This document shows positions 7,238-16,600 of a stretch of 64,000 bases of DNA, piece after piece. The notes under the pieces were generated by a model that searched no databases, had not been told where the DNA came from, and saw only the letters and a list, made by a program, of their open reading frames with translations. The stretch spans positions 1 to 64,000 of the forward strand of contig NZ_JAQYWD010000023.1 in NCBI RefSeq assembly GCF_030145145.1, written 5' to 3'. Both the position numbers and the translations under genes were made by a program. The first letter of the stretch is position 1, and every line of letters begins with the position of its first letter. This stretch comes from Desulfobacula sp. GTDB lineage: Bacteria; Desulfobacterota; Desulfobacteria; Desulfobacterales; Desulfobacteraceae.

Positions 7238-8454
7238 TGCCTGTTTATGAGTACAAAGCCTTAAACCGGAAGGGAAAACATATTGCCGGCTTAATTGATG
7301 CCGACTCCACCAAAACCGCCACCTTGAAATTGCGGCGGACAAAAATATTTCCCATCTCCATGACCGAGGTCACCACCCGGTCCGGAAATCCTAAAAAAAC
7401 CCTTTCATTTGCTTTCTCATCCATCCGGACCTCAGAAATTTCCATGATGACCCGGCAGCTGGCCACCCTTATTGCAGCGGGTTTTCCCCTGACTACCGCT
7501 CTGCACACCCTGCTGCCCCAGACCAAAAAGGAATCATTTAAACGCATCTTGTCTCAAATCAAAGATTCCATTGAGGAAGGCAGCAGTTTTGCCGGTGCCC
7601 TGGCACAATACCCCGGCATTTTTACCGCCGTTTATATCAACATGGTCCGGGCCGGGGAAGCCTCGGGTACCTTGGAGATTGTTTTAGACCGGCTGGCGGA
7701 TATTTATGAAAAACAACATCGATTGAACCGGAAAATCAAATCTGCCATGGCTTACCCCCTGTTGATGACCCTTGTGGGAACCGGCGTTCTTTTCTTTCTG
7801 TTAACGGTTATTGTCCCCAATATCACCTCCATCTTCGAAGAAATGAACCAGTCGCTTCCCATGACGACCCAACTGCTCATCAATACCAGCCACTCGTTAA
7901 AACAATGGTGGTGGTTGATTCTGGGGGTCATTGGCGGGGTGATTTTTTCCTACCGTATGATCATCAAAAACCCCGTGGTTCAAACGGCTGTGGATCAATT
8001 CATTTTAAAACTGCCCCTGCTTGGCGAACTGGTTCGAAAGATATCAGTGGCCAGACTGACCCGAACCCTGGGGTCGTTGCTGGAAAACGGGGTGTCGTTG
8101 CTGGATGCCCTTGACATTGTACAGAATGTGACAGGCAACACCATCATTGCAAATGCCATCATGGAGGCAAAAAAAGAGGTGGAGCGGGGCCGGGAGTTGG
8201 GGGATGTCTTGAGCCAAAACCCGAATTTTCCTTATCTGGCAGTGCAGATGATAAAAGTCGGAGAACAGACCGGCAATCTTGAATCCATGTTGAAAAAGAC
8301 CGCCCAGGTATATGATGATGAGATCGAAACCACAATTATCGGCATGACCTCCCTGCTCGAACCGGTGATTATCCTGGTAATGGCGGTTGTCGTGGGGTTT
8401 ATTGTGCTGTCCATCTGTCTGCCCATTTTTGAAATGAACCAGTTGGTAAAATAA
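7237..8454 (+). CDS. gspF: Type II secretion inner-membrane protein GspF
   Basis: A 405-aa protein of the usual GspF length. The start MPVYEYKALNRKGK and the two homologous T2SSF domains (about 70-190 and 270-395) are diagnostic; the first carries FPLTTALHTLL and GEASGTLEIVLDRLA, the second GVSLLDALDIV and VGEQTGNLESML. Three membrane segments lie near 170-190, 218-238 and 375-397. GspF is the polytopic platform protein that works with GspE, GspL and GspM in pseudopilus assembly. It is more than 20 kb from the other T2SS genes here and on the opposite strand. It follows the putative LptC-fold gene with a 1-bp overlap and abuts the next gene directly. Confidence 0.93.
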   Translation: MPVYEYKALNRKGKHIAGLIDADSTKTATLKLRRTKIFPISMTEVTTRSGNPKKTLSFAFSSIRTSEISMMTRQLATLIAAGFPLTTALHTLLPQTKKESFKRILSQIKDSIEEGSSFAGALAQYPGIFTAVYINMVRAGEASGTLEIVLDRLADIYEKQHRLNRKIKSAMAYPLLMTLVGTGVLFFLLTVIVPNITSIFEEMNQSLPMTTQLLINTSHSLKQWWWLILGVIGGVIFSYRMIIKNPVVQTAVDQFILKLPLLGELVRKISVARLTRTLGSLLENGVSLLDALDIVQNVTGNTIIANAIMEAKKEVERGRELGDVLSQNPNFPYLAVQMIKVGEQTGNLESMLKKTAQVYDDEIETTIIGMTSLLEPVIILVMAVVVGFIVLSICLPIFEMNQLVK

Positions 8455-9762
8455 ATGAAAAAACCGGTGGGCATTTTTTTAGCCAGTCTGGCCGGTTGTG
8501 AACTCCTGGCCTTTTCGTTTGTTTATCACTCCAACCTGGACCTGTATCAGACCCTGACCGATTTAGCCCAGGCCGGACACCGGGTGGTGCCCACAGGATC
8601 AGTGCGGTCATCCCTGGCACAGGTGATGCCTGCGGTCTACGGCAGCCTGTTTGTTTTATTCACTGCCGGTATCCTTATCTCGTTGATCCTTACCGGTTTG
8701 GCCATGATGAGGAAAAAATCAGATGTTAAACCGTCGGGAACGGGCTTCATCTATTTTCTCCCCTTCCTGACGGCATTACTGGTGTCAGGGCTGCTCCTGG
8801 TCACCCTTACCGACCGCTCCATCTTCCTGCGAACAAGGGATTACCTGCTGCTGTCCAACACGCCGGGCACGGCCCTGAACACGTTTTATTATACCTATAC
8901 CCCCTATGCGTCCCAGGCCATCAATCCGCCGGTTAAACGACCGGTAAAGTCCTGCTGGATTGATCCTGAAATTCCCCATCAAAACCGTCTGGCTTCACAA
9001 TTGTCCCGGTTTGGCTGGTTCACCACGCTTAAAAAAAACCACACAGCGTTTCGCATTGAACCGGCGCAAGACCATACCCTGATCTTTTGGCGTCACCAGA
9101 AAAAAATCTTGTCAGTATCTGTTGATGATTTCCATCAAGATCCGGGCCAGTATCTAAAACAATATTCTCAGCAAACCGATGCTGCTCTGTTTGTTCGATT
9201 TCTCTGTGCAGCCGGTCTTTTTACGGGATTGCCCCTGTTTTTTTTTCTGGTGCTGTTCTGGTTTTTTTCCCGGGTCTGCTGCAGATTTATATCAAAAAAA
9301 CCGGCCATGTGGATATCCGGCAGTATGGTGGCCGGGGTCACCTTGATCATTCTTTTGTATTTAGCCCCGGGTAAAGTGCCCAACGACACAGAAGGCATCC
9401 AACAATGGCTTTTGTCCCCCAACACCCGGACAAGGATTGAAGCCCTCCGGGCGATCTATTATCAAAGCCGGGACATCTGGCAGTTCCCGGCGTATGTTAA
9501 CCACCCGGGCAGTAACAGGTCCCGTGCAGAAAAATACTGGCTGGCCAAAGCGTTTTCAAGATCTGCATCGACAAAAAGCATCCCTCATCTTAAACAGCTG
9601 ATCCAGGCAGATACCATCAATGTTCAATCTGCTGCCACCAAAGCCTTGTCAACATTCGAATGTGATCGGGCATCTGCAACAATTTTCATGGATTTAATGG
9701 ATACCAGCCCCCACTGGTATGTACAGCAGGCAGCCTACACTGGGTTAAAAGGATGTCCATGA
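8455..9762 (+). CDS. Unrecognised polytopic membrane protein with HEAT-like C-terminus
   Basis: A 435-aa protein I do not recognise. Membrane segments are visible near residues 8-24, 60-84, 96-117, 248-275 and 286-307. A soluble region of about 130 residues lies between the third and fourth. The last 120 residues are helical with a HEAT-like rhythm (TRTRIEALRAIYY, IPHLKQLIQ, VQSAATKAL, WYVQQAAYTGL), suggesting a protein-binding platform. The gene starts one base after the gspF stop and overlaps the CPBP protease by 4 bp, so it is co-expressed with both. A T2SS-accessory or envelope role is an inference from context. Confidence 0.6.
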   Translation: MKKPVGIFLASLAGCELLAFSFVYHSNLDLYQTLTDLAQAGHRVVPTGSVRSSLAQVMPAVYGSLFVLFTAGILISLILTGLAMMRKKSDVKPSGTGFIYFLPFLTALLVSGLLLVTLTDRSIFLRTRDYLLLSNTPGTALNTFYYTYTPYASQAINPPVKRPVKSCWIDPEIPHQNRLASQLSRFGWFTTLKKNHTAFRIEPAQDHTLIFWRHQKKILSVSVDDFHQDPGQYLKQYSQQTDAALFVRFLCAAGLFTGLPLFFFLVLFWFFSRVCCRFISKKPAMWISGSMVAGVTLIILLYLAPGKVPNDTEGIQQWLLSPNTRTRIEALRAIYYQSRDIWQFPAYVNHPGSNRSRAEKYWLAKAFSRSASTKSIPHLKQLIQADTINVQSAATKALSTFECDRASATIFMDLMDTSPHWYVQQAAYTGLKGCP

Positions 9763-10400
9763 CAACAGATTCTTTAAAGATTCTTAAACTCGCCTGCAGG
9801 GCTGTCTTGATCCTGTGTGCTTGTGAGGCAGGCGCTCTTGTACTAAGCCCTTTCCTGCCGCCCCTGGCAGCCCTTGCGATAACACGGTCCACCCAGATCA
9901 TTGGTTTGCTGTTACTTTTATGGCGCACCCCCGGCGGACTTGCATTTGCCGGACTATCTCAAAAAAAAGGGATCTCAGGACTCAAAGCAGGCATTGTCTG
10001 GTCTCTTGGGTTTGCCCTGGCAGCGGGGATCACCGGTTTTCTGCTCAATTTGACCGGCATCAACCCGTTGTCAATGGCCCATTCACCCGTCCCCCCGGAC
10101 AACCAATGGCTTTTTTTTCTCACTGGTGGATTGATCAGCCCCGTGGCAGAAGAAATTTTTTTCCGGGGGATTTTATATTCTGTTTTAAGACGGCTGGGGG
10201 TGGCAGTGGCCGTTGTTCTATCCACCCTGGTGTTTGCCTTTGTTCACGGTCCCCAGGGGGGACTGCCCGTGTTTCAATTGGTGGGGGGCCTGGTGTTTGC
10301 CCTCTCGTTTGAGGTTTCCAAAAGTCTTGTCACCCCCATGGTCATCCATGTCCTGGGAAATCTGGCCCTGTTTTCCATGGCTTTGATCCCATCCCTTTAA
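9759..10400 (+). CDS. CPBP-family intramembrane metalloprotease
   Basis: A 213-aa integral membrane protein with the three CPBP (Abi/CAAX-like) motifs: EEIFFRG (about residue 130), FVHG (about 162) and HVLGN (about 196), whose Glu and His residues bind the catalytic metal. Homologues cleave prenylated or membrane peptides, or act in bacteriocin maturation and immunity. I start it at the ATG at 9759, which makes an ATGA overlap with the preceding gene and has AAGGA five bases upstream; the ATG at 9753 would add two residues. Its stop overlaps the stop of the convergent C10 protease gene through a shared TTAA. The substrate is unknown. Confidence 0.82.
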   Translation: MTTDSLKILKLACRAVLILCACEAGALVLSPFLPPLAALAITRSTQIIGLLLLLWRTPGGLAFAGLSQKKGISGLKAGIVWSLGFALAAGITGFLLNLTGINPLSMAHSPVPPDNQWLFFLTGGLISPVAEEIFFRGILYSVLRRLGVAVAVVLSTLVFAFVHGPQGGLPVFQLVGGLVFALSFEVSKSLVTPMVIHVLGNLALFSMALIPSL

Positions 10401-12442
10401 TCCCCATCCCAGAACAACGCCTCTTCAATTCCGATCCGGCCATCCCCATTGGCATCATCTGTACGGTCAAAGGCGGGTGTATCACCAAGGCAGGTAATGA
10501 TTTTTAACGCCAACAGTTTATCTTCAAGGCTCACCTGTCCATCATTATTGATATCCCCGGCAGCGAACAGATGTATTTGTGTCAAATCAATTCCCATGAG
10601 GTCGGCAACCTGTTCAATGTCGGCATCGGCCTGGGGAGCGGTTACCTTTATGACATATGCATCGTGGCTTCCCTGGGTATACGAGTAAGAACTGTACCCT
10701 GACCGCAGGGAGGCGGAGAGGGTATACCGGCCAAAGGGAAAAGAATGTTCAATGGCCGGAGACAAAGGGGTATCCGGGCCATCGGTATCGGGAATGACAA
10801 TAGTGCCCTGGCTGTCCCGGACACTGATATAAAATGCCTGGTTGCTGTATCCCCGATCCCCGGTGATGGCACAATCGCCTTCAAGTATGGCGGTATGGGT
10901 ATTGATATCTTCCTGATTTTCAAACAATCCCTTTATGGTCTGCGCTCGGCCAAAGGTCACATCCTGATCCGCCACCATGACCCGGAAATCGGCTGTAACT
11001 GATTTACCACCGGCCTGGGCCGTGATCCGGACCGTTGCAGCTTTATTTTGGCTGCCCGGAACCGGCTGGATTGTCAGGATATCATTGGTGATATCAGTGG
11101 TAATCGTTTCGGTATTACTTAAAATGGTGGAAAAAGTGACGGCATCGCCATTCTCATCCCTTGCGTCCAGGCGTATCAAATGAGGGGTGGGTTCATCGGC
11201 CGGGAGAAAAATATCCTTGAAAACCGTGTTGAGCTGGGGTGCAATATCCGTGGAAGGAGGCTGTGGGGTGACACAATCCGGGCCGGAACAGGGTTTGATA
11301 TTGTATATCATCTCCAGGTCGGGTTGAAAAATATAGGACGAGGTGGTTACGGCTTGATCCAGAAAATAATAGTCATCATCCAACCCGCCCCACCCCATGT
11401 TCACATGGAATTTTCGGCCGGTGGGATCAGATGCATACCCGTCCACCACCACCATATGGCCGGGAAAGGACAGCAGGACAGGCAATTCTGCATCAATCTG
11501 GCCTTTCAGTGTGGCAAAAAAGGTTTCCCCATTGGTGTTGTCCATGGAAGACAAAGCATTGGCATATCCAAAAAACCGGACAAAGTCGTCCTTGTGCAGA
11601 TAAGCGCTGGAGTAGGTCAGGCCGAATGTCGTGTGGTTGACAATGGCCAGGTCTCTTATGAGGATGGCCACCTCATCCTGCAGGTGGTCGGCCATGGCCA
11701 TGCCCGAGTCATCGGGCATGTTCGCCCAGTAATAAGGGTGCTGTAAAACAGCTGATAAGGATTCATTGTTCCATGCATAGGTTGTGGCACCGGCACCTTG
11801 ATCCGGATATCCATGGTATTTCATCACCTGGGCCACTGCAATGTTCACACAGCCTGCCAGGACAGACTGGCCATCAATTTTCGGCAAAAACTTGTTATAC
11901 GGATACCCCTGGTTCCAGGTGGTGGTCAACAAATGGGTGTCCGGCGCATAGGACAGGGTCCTGCGATCTGCAGGATCGGTATTCAACAAAAACGCCCAGG
12001 CAGTTTCGGCCCTGGTTTTTTCCGGAAGGCCCAGGCTCGTGCGTTGAGTGGATTGGGTTTCGGTTTCCAGGCGCGCGTAAAGCTCTAATTCCTGTTCAAG
12101 AAATTGCCTGTAGGCAACTGGAAGGGAGGTATACGCATTCTTAAGGGAATAAGCCTTTACCGGAGAAAATGACGGGGAGGAAGAGATCAACAGGTATCCC
12201 CCATCATTCAGGTCCATTACCCAGCCTGCGAGAACAGCGGATTGTGACGAGTCCAAACGGTTGCTGTTCAGGGCAGATGTTGCAACAATGGTTTTTGCGC
12301 TGCCCAGAAACCCCAGTAAGTTCTTAGCCGCAAGCGTTGCCTGGTCTTGACTGGTGAGTGCCAGGGCGGTTGAAAAAACACCCGCCATCCAGTAAAAAAC
12401 CAGTCCCAGAAAACACTGCCGTGATCTTAAAACAATTGACAT
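10397..12442 (-). CDS. Secreted C10 (streptopain-like) cysteine protease with C-terminal dockerin
   Basis: A 681-aa protein with a signal peptide (about 1-29), a Spi-type propeptide (about 30-150) and a C10 catalytic domain. The active Cys is C198 in LAGCVNIAVAQVMKYHGYP; the catalytic His is H329 in FPGHMVVVDGYA, followed by FHVNMGWGG. After beta-rich domains (about 385-610) the last 55 residues hold two calcium loops, DINNDGQVSLED and DANGDGRIGIEE, spaced as in a type I dockerin. Streptopain-family enzymes are secreted endopeptidases made as zymogens. The dockerin suggests docking to a cohesin, and two cohesin-like modules are encoded in this window. AAGGAG precedes the ATG. The gene is convergent with the CPBP protease. 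Confidence 0.88.
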   Translation of the reverse strand: MSIVLRSRQCFLGLVFYWMAGVFSTALALTSQDQATLAAKNLLGFLGSAKTIVATSALNSNRLDSSQSAVLAGWVMDLNDGGYLLISSSPSFSPVKAYSLKNAYTSLPVAYRQFLEQELELYARLETETQSTQRTSLGLPEKTRAETAWAFLLNTDPADRRTLSYAPDTHLLTTTWNQGYPYNKFLPKIDGQSVLAGCVNIAVAQVMKYHGYPDQGAGATTYAWNNESLSAVLQHPYYWANMPDDSGMAMADHLQDEVAILIRDLAIVNHTTFGLTYSSAYLHKDDFVRFFGYANALSSMDNTNGETFFATLKGQIDAELPVLLSFPGHMVVVDGYASDPTGRKFHVNMGWGGLDDDYYFLDQAVTTSSYIFQPDLEMIYNIKPCSGPDCVTPQPPSTDIAPQLNTVFKDIFLPADEPTPHLIRLDARDENGDAVTFSTILSNTETITTDITNDILTIQPVPGSQNKAATVRITAQAGGKSVTADFRVMVADQDVTFGRAQTIKGLFENQEDINTHTAILEGDCAITGDRGYSNQAFYISVRDSQGTIVIPDTDGPDTPLSPAIEHSFPFGRYTLSASLRSGYSSYSYTQGSHDAYVIKVTAPQADADIEQVADLMGIDLTQIHLFAAGDINNDGQVSLEDKLLALKIITCLGDTPAFDRTDDANGDGRIGIEEALFWDGD

Positions 12443-12466
12443 GCCGCTCCTTGGATAAAATTGTCC

Positions 12467-12961
12467 TTATTTGTATTGAACCAGTGTCTGTATCGGAAGA
12501 AATAATAACAGCGGCTTTCCGCTGAGGGAGATAAATCCGTATAGTTCATAATATTCTCTGGTATGATTATCCTTCACGTCGACAAAGAGCCCTATTATTC
12601 CAACATTTTCTGAAATAAGAATGACTTTTTCAACAACACTGCCGATCAAATGATTTCCATATCCTTTGTGCTGTTGATTTTTTGAAACAGCAAGTCTTGC
12701 CAATGTTAACCCAGGGACTTGATCCGGATATTTTTTAGCGATAGTCGGCGGCAAGTAATCCGTTTCAACTTCACAGATTGACAGGGTGTAAAACCCAAGA
12801 ATTCCTTTCGGGATTTTATCATTAATTAATACAAAGGTGCGGGACATACCTTTGGAAATGTGCTGCCGGGCTGTCTTTTGCAAAAAAGTGTTCAAGGGGG
12901 TGTTTCCACAATCAAACTGTTTTCTGTTATGCGATTTATCCAAAAGTTCGATCTTCAGCAT
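12467..12961 (-). CDS. GNAT-family toxin (TacT/AtaT-like tRNA acetyltransferase)
   Basis: A 164-aa GNAT acetyltransferase. It starts IELLDKSHNRKQFDCGNTPLN, has the TacT-type N-terminal pattern F-D-C-G-xxx-L-x-x-FL, the acetyl-CoA site LARLAVSKNQQHKGYGNHL (about 92-110) with Q-H-K-G-Y-G, and the YYELYGF motif near residue 138 with the catalytic Tyr. Toxins of this type acetylate the amino group of charged tRNA and stop translation. The start overlaps the DUF1778 antitoxin gene by 7 bp, the standard arrangement. It could be any of the TacT, AtaT or ItaT subtypes; the tRNA target cannot be read from sequence. Confidence 0.85.
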   Translation of the reverse strand: MLKIELLDKSHNRKQFDCGNTPLNTFLQKTARQHISKGMSRTFVLINDKIPKGILGFYTLSICEVETDYLPPTIAKKYPDQVPGLTLARLAVSKNQQHKGYGNHLIGSVVEKVILISENVGIIGLFVDVKDNHTREYYELYGFISLSGKPLLLFLPIQTLVQYK

Positions 12962-13239
12962 TTCAGATCCTGTTTGTATTGTTTCATTGTTTGAGCCAGT
13001 TTTGGATTAACCTTTGGCGGATTCTCAATCAATTCAAACAGGTGTTCCGCAGATTGTTGACGTAACCTGATTTTATTATCCTGTTCAATAATGGCCTGGG
13101 CTTTTTCAAGGGCTGCCTGTACCAGAAATTGATTTAATGTCGATCCCGCGATTTCCGATGCCTCGATTAATGTATTATAAACGCTTGGTGATATCCGCGC
13201 TGAGACACGAGCGGTTTTAGTTTTAGTTTCATTTTTCAT
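12955..13239 (-). CDS. DUF1778 (TacA-type) antitoxin
   Basis: A 94-aa protein with an N-terminal ribbon-helix-helix (ARVSARISPSVYNTLIEA, about residues 10-45) and a charged C-terminal tail that would wrap the GNAT toxin encoded directly downstream (7-bp overlap). Members neutralise the acetyltransferase and repress the operon. Its promoter region is bordered by a nested inverted-repeat element whose outer arm lies about 30 bp upstream of the ATG. Confidence 0.85.
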   Translation of the reverse strand: MKNETKTKTARVSARISPSVYNTLIEASEIAGSTLNQFLVQAALEKAQAIIEQDNKIRLRQQSAEHLFELIENPPKVNPKLAQTMKQYKQDLKC

Positions 13240-13270
13240 TTTCTAATCCTCTACTGATCATTTGTATTTG

Positions 13271-13415
13271 ACTCAACTTTCGGTCTTCAGCTTTAATGGA
13301 CGGGGTCAGGCTTTTTTTATTGTGCTTTTTATCATTATTTCATGACTATACGGGTAAAAAGTGCCATAAAGAAAGCCTGACCCCAGGCAGAAATGGCCAA
13401 CCCCGAAAGTTGAGT
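13271..13415. repeat. Nested inverted-repeat element (REP/MITE-like)
   Basis: Two nested pairs of perfect 13-bp inverted repeats: outer ACTCAACTTTCGG (13271-13283) / CCGAAAGTTGAGT (13403-13415), and inner GGGGTCAGGCTTT (13302-13314) / AAAGCCTGACCCC (13372-13384). The inner arms extend inward as an imperfect stem of about 30 bp. No transposase is present. Further copies of the inner motif occur at 13552 and 29125, so it is a dispersed repeat. It may be a palindromic unit moved in trans by a REP-associated (Y1) transposase elsewhere in the genome; that origin is an inference. Confidence 0.7.
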
Positions 13416-13551
13416 ATTTGATAGTCCATTTCACACCTGTATTGCACATTATATGTGTTTGGCGCCATTTTGGCAACAAAGACTTTGTTTGCATGGTATC
13501 AACCAGGTTTTAAATTGCAAAAATGATCCGAATCATTACAGCTGCTATAAG

Positions 13552-13564
13552 AAAGCCTGACTCC
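13552..13564. repeat. Copy of the AAAGCCTGACCCC motif (one mismatch)
   Basis: AAAGCCTGACTCC, one base different from the inner arm of the nested element 170 bp away. It lies just beyond the terminator of the secreted-protein operon. Confidence 0.65.
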
Positions 13565-13572
13565 ATGTAAAA

Positions 13573-13607
13573 TAAAAAAGGGGCGGCATGGTCATCCATG
13601 CCGCCCC
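13573..13607 (-). terminator. Rho-independent terminator of the secreted-protein operon
   Basis: A 12-bp perfect GC-rich stem, GGGGCGGCATGG / CCATGCCGCCCC, with a TCAT loop (13580-13607). Read on the minus strand it is followed at once by a run of six T. It sits about 30 bp beyond the stop of the last gene of the minus-strand operon (13640), so it closes that transcript. Confidence 0.9.
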
Positions 13608-13639
13608 CCGGGTTTTAAAATAGAGTCTTTCCTATTTGT

Positions 13640-16600
13640 TTAGTTTGTGTGTTGTTTCCGGTTCACTGCAATCAACATACCGGCTGCAAGTATGGCCATC
13701 ATGGAAATCCATGCCATCATATGGTGACCGGTTCCAGTGGACGTCAGCGAGCCGATGAAACAATTGTCGGAATCACCACCTGTACCCAAGACAGCAGACG
13801 CGTTTCCAATCCCCACAATATTGGCAGACCAGTCACAGATTTTTGCTTTGACCGAACTGTTAACACCGTTGTAATTGATTTCCTGGATATCAGCCCTTGG
13901 CACTTCCGTCCACTTGGCCAAACCATCGTTATAATACCACACGGCTTTTCCACCCTTGTCGATGGCAATGGCATCGTCCAGGGAACAAGGAACCTCAATG
14001 ACGGCACATCCCTCGTCGGTCATTCCGATAAGGTCCCATTTGATGCCGGATGTGATGGGACTGGCACTATCTGTTACAACCGTAAGGGCTGATGCATCAG
14101 ACGCTGCTATGCCGGTGACTTTCCCTGCCCCGGATGACGGTAAAATTTTCAGTTCCAGCGTTTTGGTGCCAACGGTAACCGTCTTTGTGCCGCCGGATAC
14201 CGGAATTTCATCCGCCGCTAACGCTGTGCCCATGGTCACCGACACGGTCGTGTACGGAAAACTGTCGGCCGTTATGGCGGTGGCGCCATACAGGGTCGCG
14301 GTGGATGCGGTGATGGTATAATCTCCAGGTGCCGGGGCTGTGGCAAAGTCAAATTTAAAATCACCATTTGCCGCGGAATCAATCGGTCCTTTTGCCAGTC
14401 CTGATTCGTCAAACAACGACACGGAAGACACGACACCATTGGTCACATTCCCCGAGATGGAGGTCGCAGATTTAGACAATTGAATCTGGCTGGACCCGTC
14501 TGAGGCAAGGTCATCAGATGTAAAGTCTTCGGTGACGTATGTGTCTTTTTCAGCCTTAAAGACGATTTTTGTATTTTCAATGACCGCCTGGGAAAAAGAG
14601 AAGACCCCGTCAGCCCCTGTGGTATCGGTCAATCCTTTGAATCCGGCAGGGCTGGTAATGGTCACAATGGCATTATTTAATGCAAACCCGTCAGTATCTG
14701 TAACAATGCCTGCAAACGTGGTTTGCGTCACCGGGACAATGGTGATATCCACCATGGGCGGATCCGTCAGGTCCTGAACCTCAAACTCCAGGCTGTAGTC
14801 TTTATCGCCCGTATCTGCGGTCACCGTGTAATCACTGGGATCAAAGGCATAAATGGCGGTATTTGATGCATTAAACAGCGCCGTAACCGGTGTGTAGGTT
14901 TCTGCATCATCCAGGCTGTCAACGGTCACGGTATAGGGAACCGCATTGGCGGCACCGGTGATGGTGAACGCGAACGGTGCTGCATCAGACATGATGGATA
15001 TCTTTGTGTCATCCGGTTCAATCACCAGCGGCACATAAATCTTGAAAGATTCGGCGTTTGTGCTGATGCTGTCTGTCACCGTTATCGTATAGTCACCGGC
15101 AAAATTACCGGTTGACGGTGCGGTAAATGTATAGGTCGACAATGCCCCGTCAACGACACTGGCCCCTGCCGGGTTGATATATGTCCAGGTATACGTGCCG
15201 TCACCACCGGTGACTGCAAATTCTGCCGACGCATCCCCCGGATCAACTGTCACGGTATCGGTGGGCAGATCAGTGATGGCCACATCATCATGGGCAGCAA
15301 TCGTTGCCGTTGAGGTTTTTGTGCCTTCGGTTACGGTGATGGTGGCATCCCCGGCCGCGGCCACGGTAAATACCGCCACGCTGTCATTGGTGCCACTGGG
15401 TGTTCCCAGGGACCCCACACCCGCATCTCCGCCGACTGCCCAGGTAACGGTTCCCTGGGCGCCTTCAACCGTTAAGGTGATTGTATCACCAATACGGGCA
15501 TTGGACGCTGCAGGGGATACAGAAAAGTTCACTATGTTCAATGTCACTGGGGCGGATGTAAGCGTTCCATCCCCTGCAATAACAGACACCGTTGTTGGCG
15601 CAGGCACCGTCCCGGCTTTTGTTGTAAAATCAGCCGCAGCTTTTCCGGCAGCGATTGCTTTTGTCATCGTTGTCCAGGCGGCATATGCCACGCCGGCACC
15701 GCTGACCGTATAGTCTATATTGCCGGCAGCCGCAGTCACGACATTATCATATGTATCCACAATGGTGGCGGTCAGGGTTGATGTTCCCTTTCCATCACTG
15801 GCCACCGTGTTTTTGCTGGCAGTAAGATCGATCTTGGTTGCGGCGGCAGCAATAACGGTACCATCAACTGTACCGGTGACACTACCTGTGGTTGCCGTAA
15901 TCTTATGGGCACCAGCGGTTGTTAATGTAACATTCAATTTTTTCACGCCGGCATCACCAGGACCAAATGCAACGGGTACCGGCAGGACGGCATTCGGATC
16001 TGTCGCCGTGATGGTCACTTCACCGTCATGCGTAAGCATTGTACTACCGTCTGCATCTTTGGCCGTTATGGTTATGCCATTCACGGCACCTGCAGCAGGA
16101 TCAAACGCATCAAACACGACCGTATAGCTGTCTAAGGGGCCGGTGGCGGTAATCGTGGCGGTTGCATCAATCCCCCCTTCACTGGCCTTGATGGTGGCTG
16201 TTCCGGATTTTGCCACGGTAAAGACAACATCCGTATCATTGGTTCCGGTGGGTGTTCCCAGGCTGCCAACGTCTCCGCCGGCAGTGATGGACCAGGTAAC
16301 AGGTCCCTGTGCACCCACAACCGTCAGGTTAACGGTATCACCAATGCCTGCGTCTGTGGCTGCTGGAGATATGGAAAAATTCACAATATTCAATGTCACT
16401 GGGGCGGATGTAAGCGTTCCATCGCCTGCAACAACAGACACCGTTGTTGGCGCAGGAACCGTCCCGGCTTTTGTTGTAAAATCAGCCGCAGCTTTTCCGG
16501 CAGCTATTGCTTTTGTCATCGTGGTCCAGGCGGCATATGCCACGCCGGCACCGCTGACCGTATAGTCTATATTGCCGGCAGCCGCAGTCACGATATTATC

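Noticed and set aside
9920-10312. 130-codon plus-strand frame inside the CPBP protease gene
   Set aside because: It is an out-of-frame shadow with Cys/His/Arg-rich composition; the other frame carries the conserved protease motifs.
13306-13494. 62-codon minus-strand frame across the nested inverted repeat
   Set aside because: It is translated from the palindromic element itself and has no RBS or known motif.
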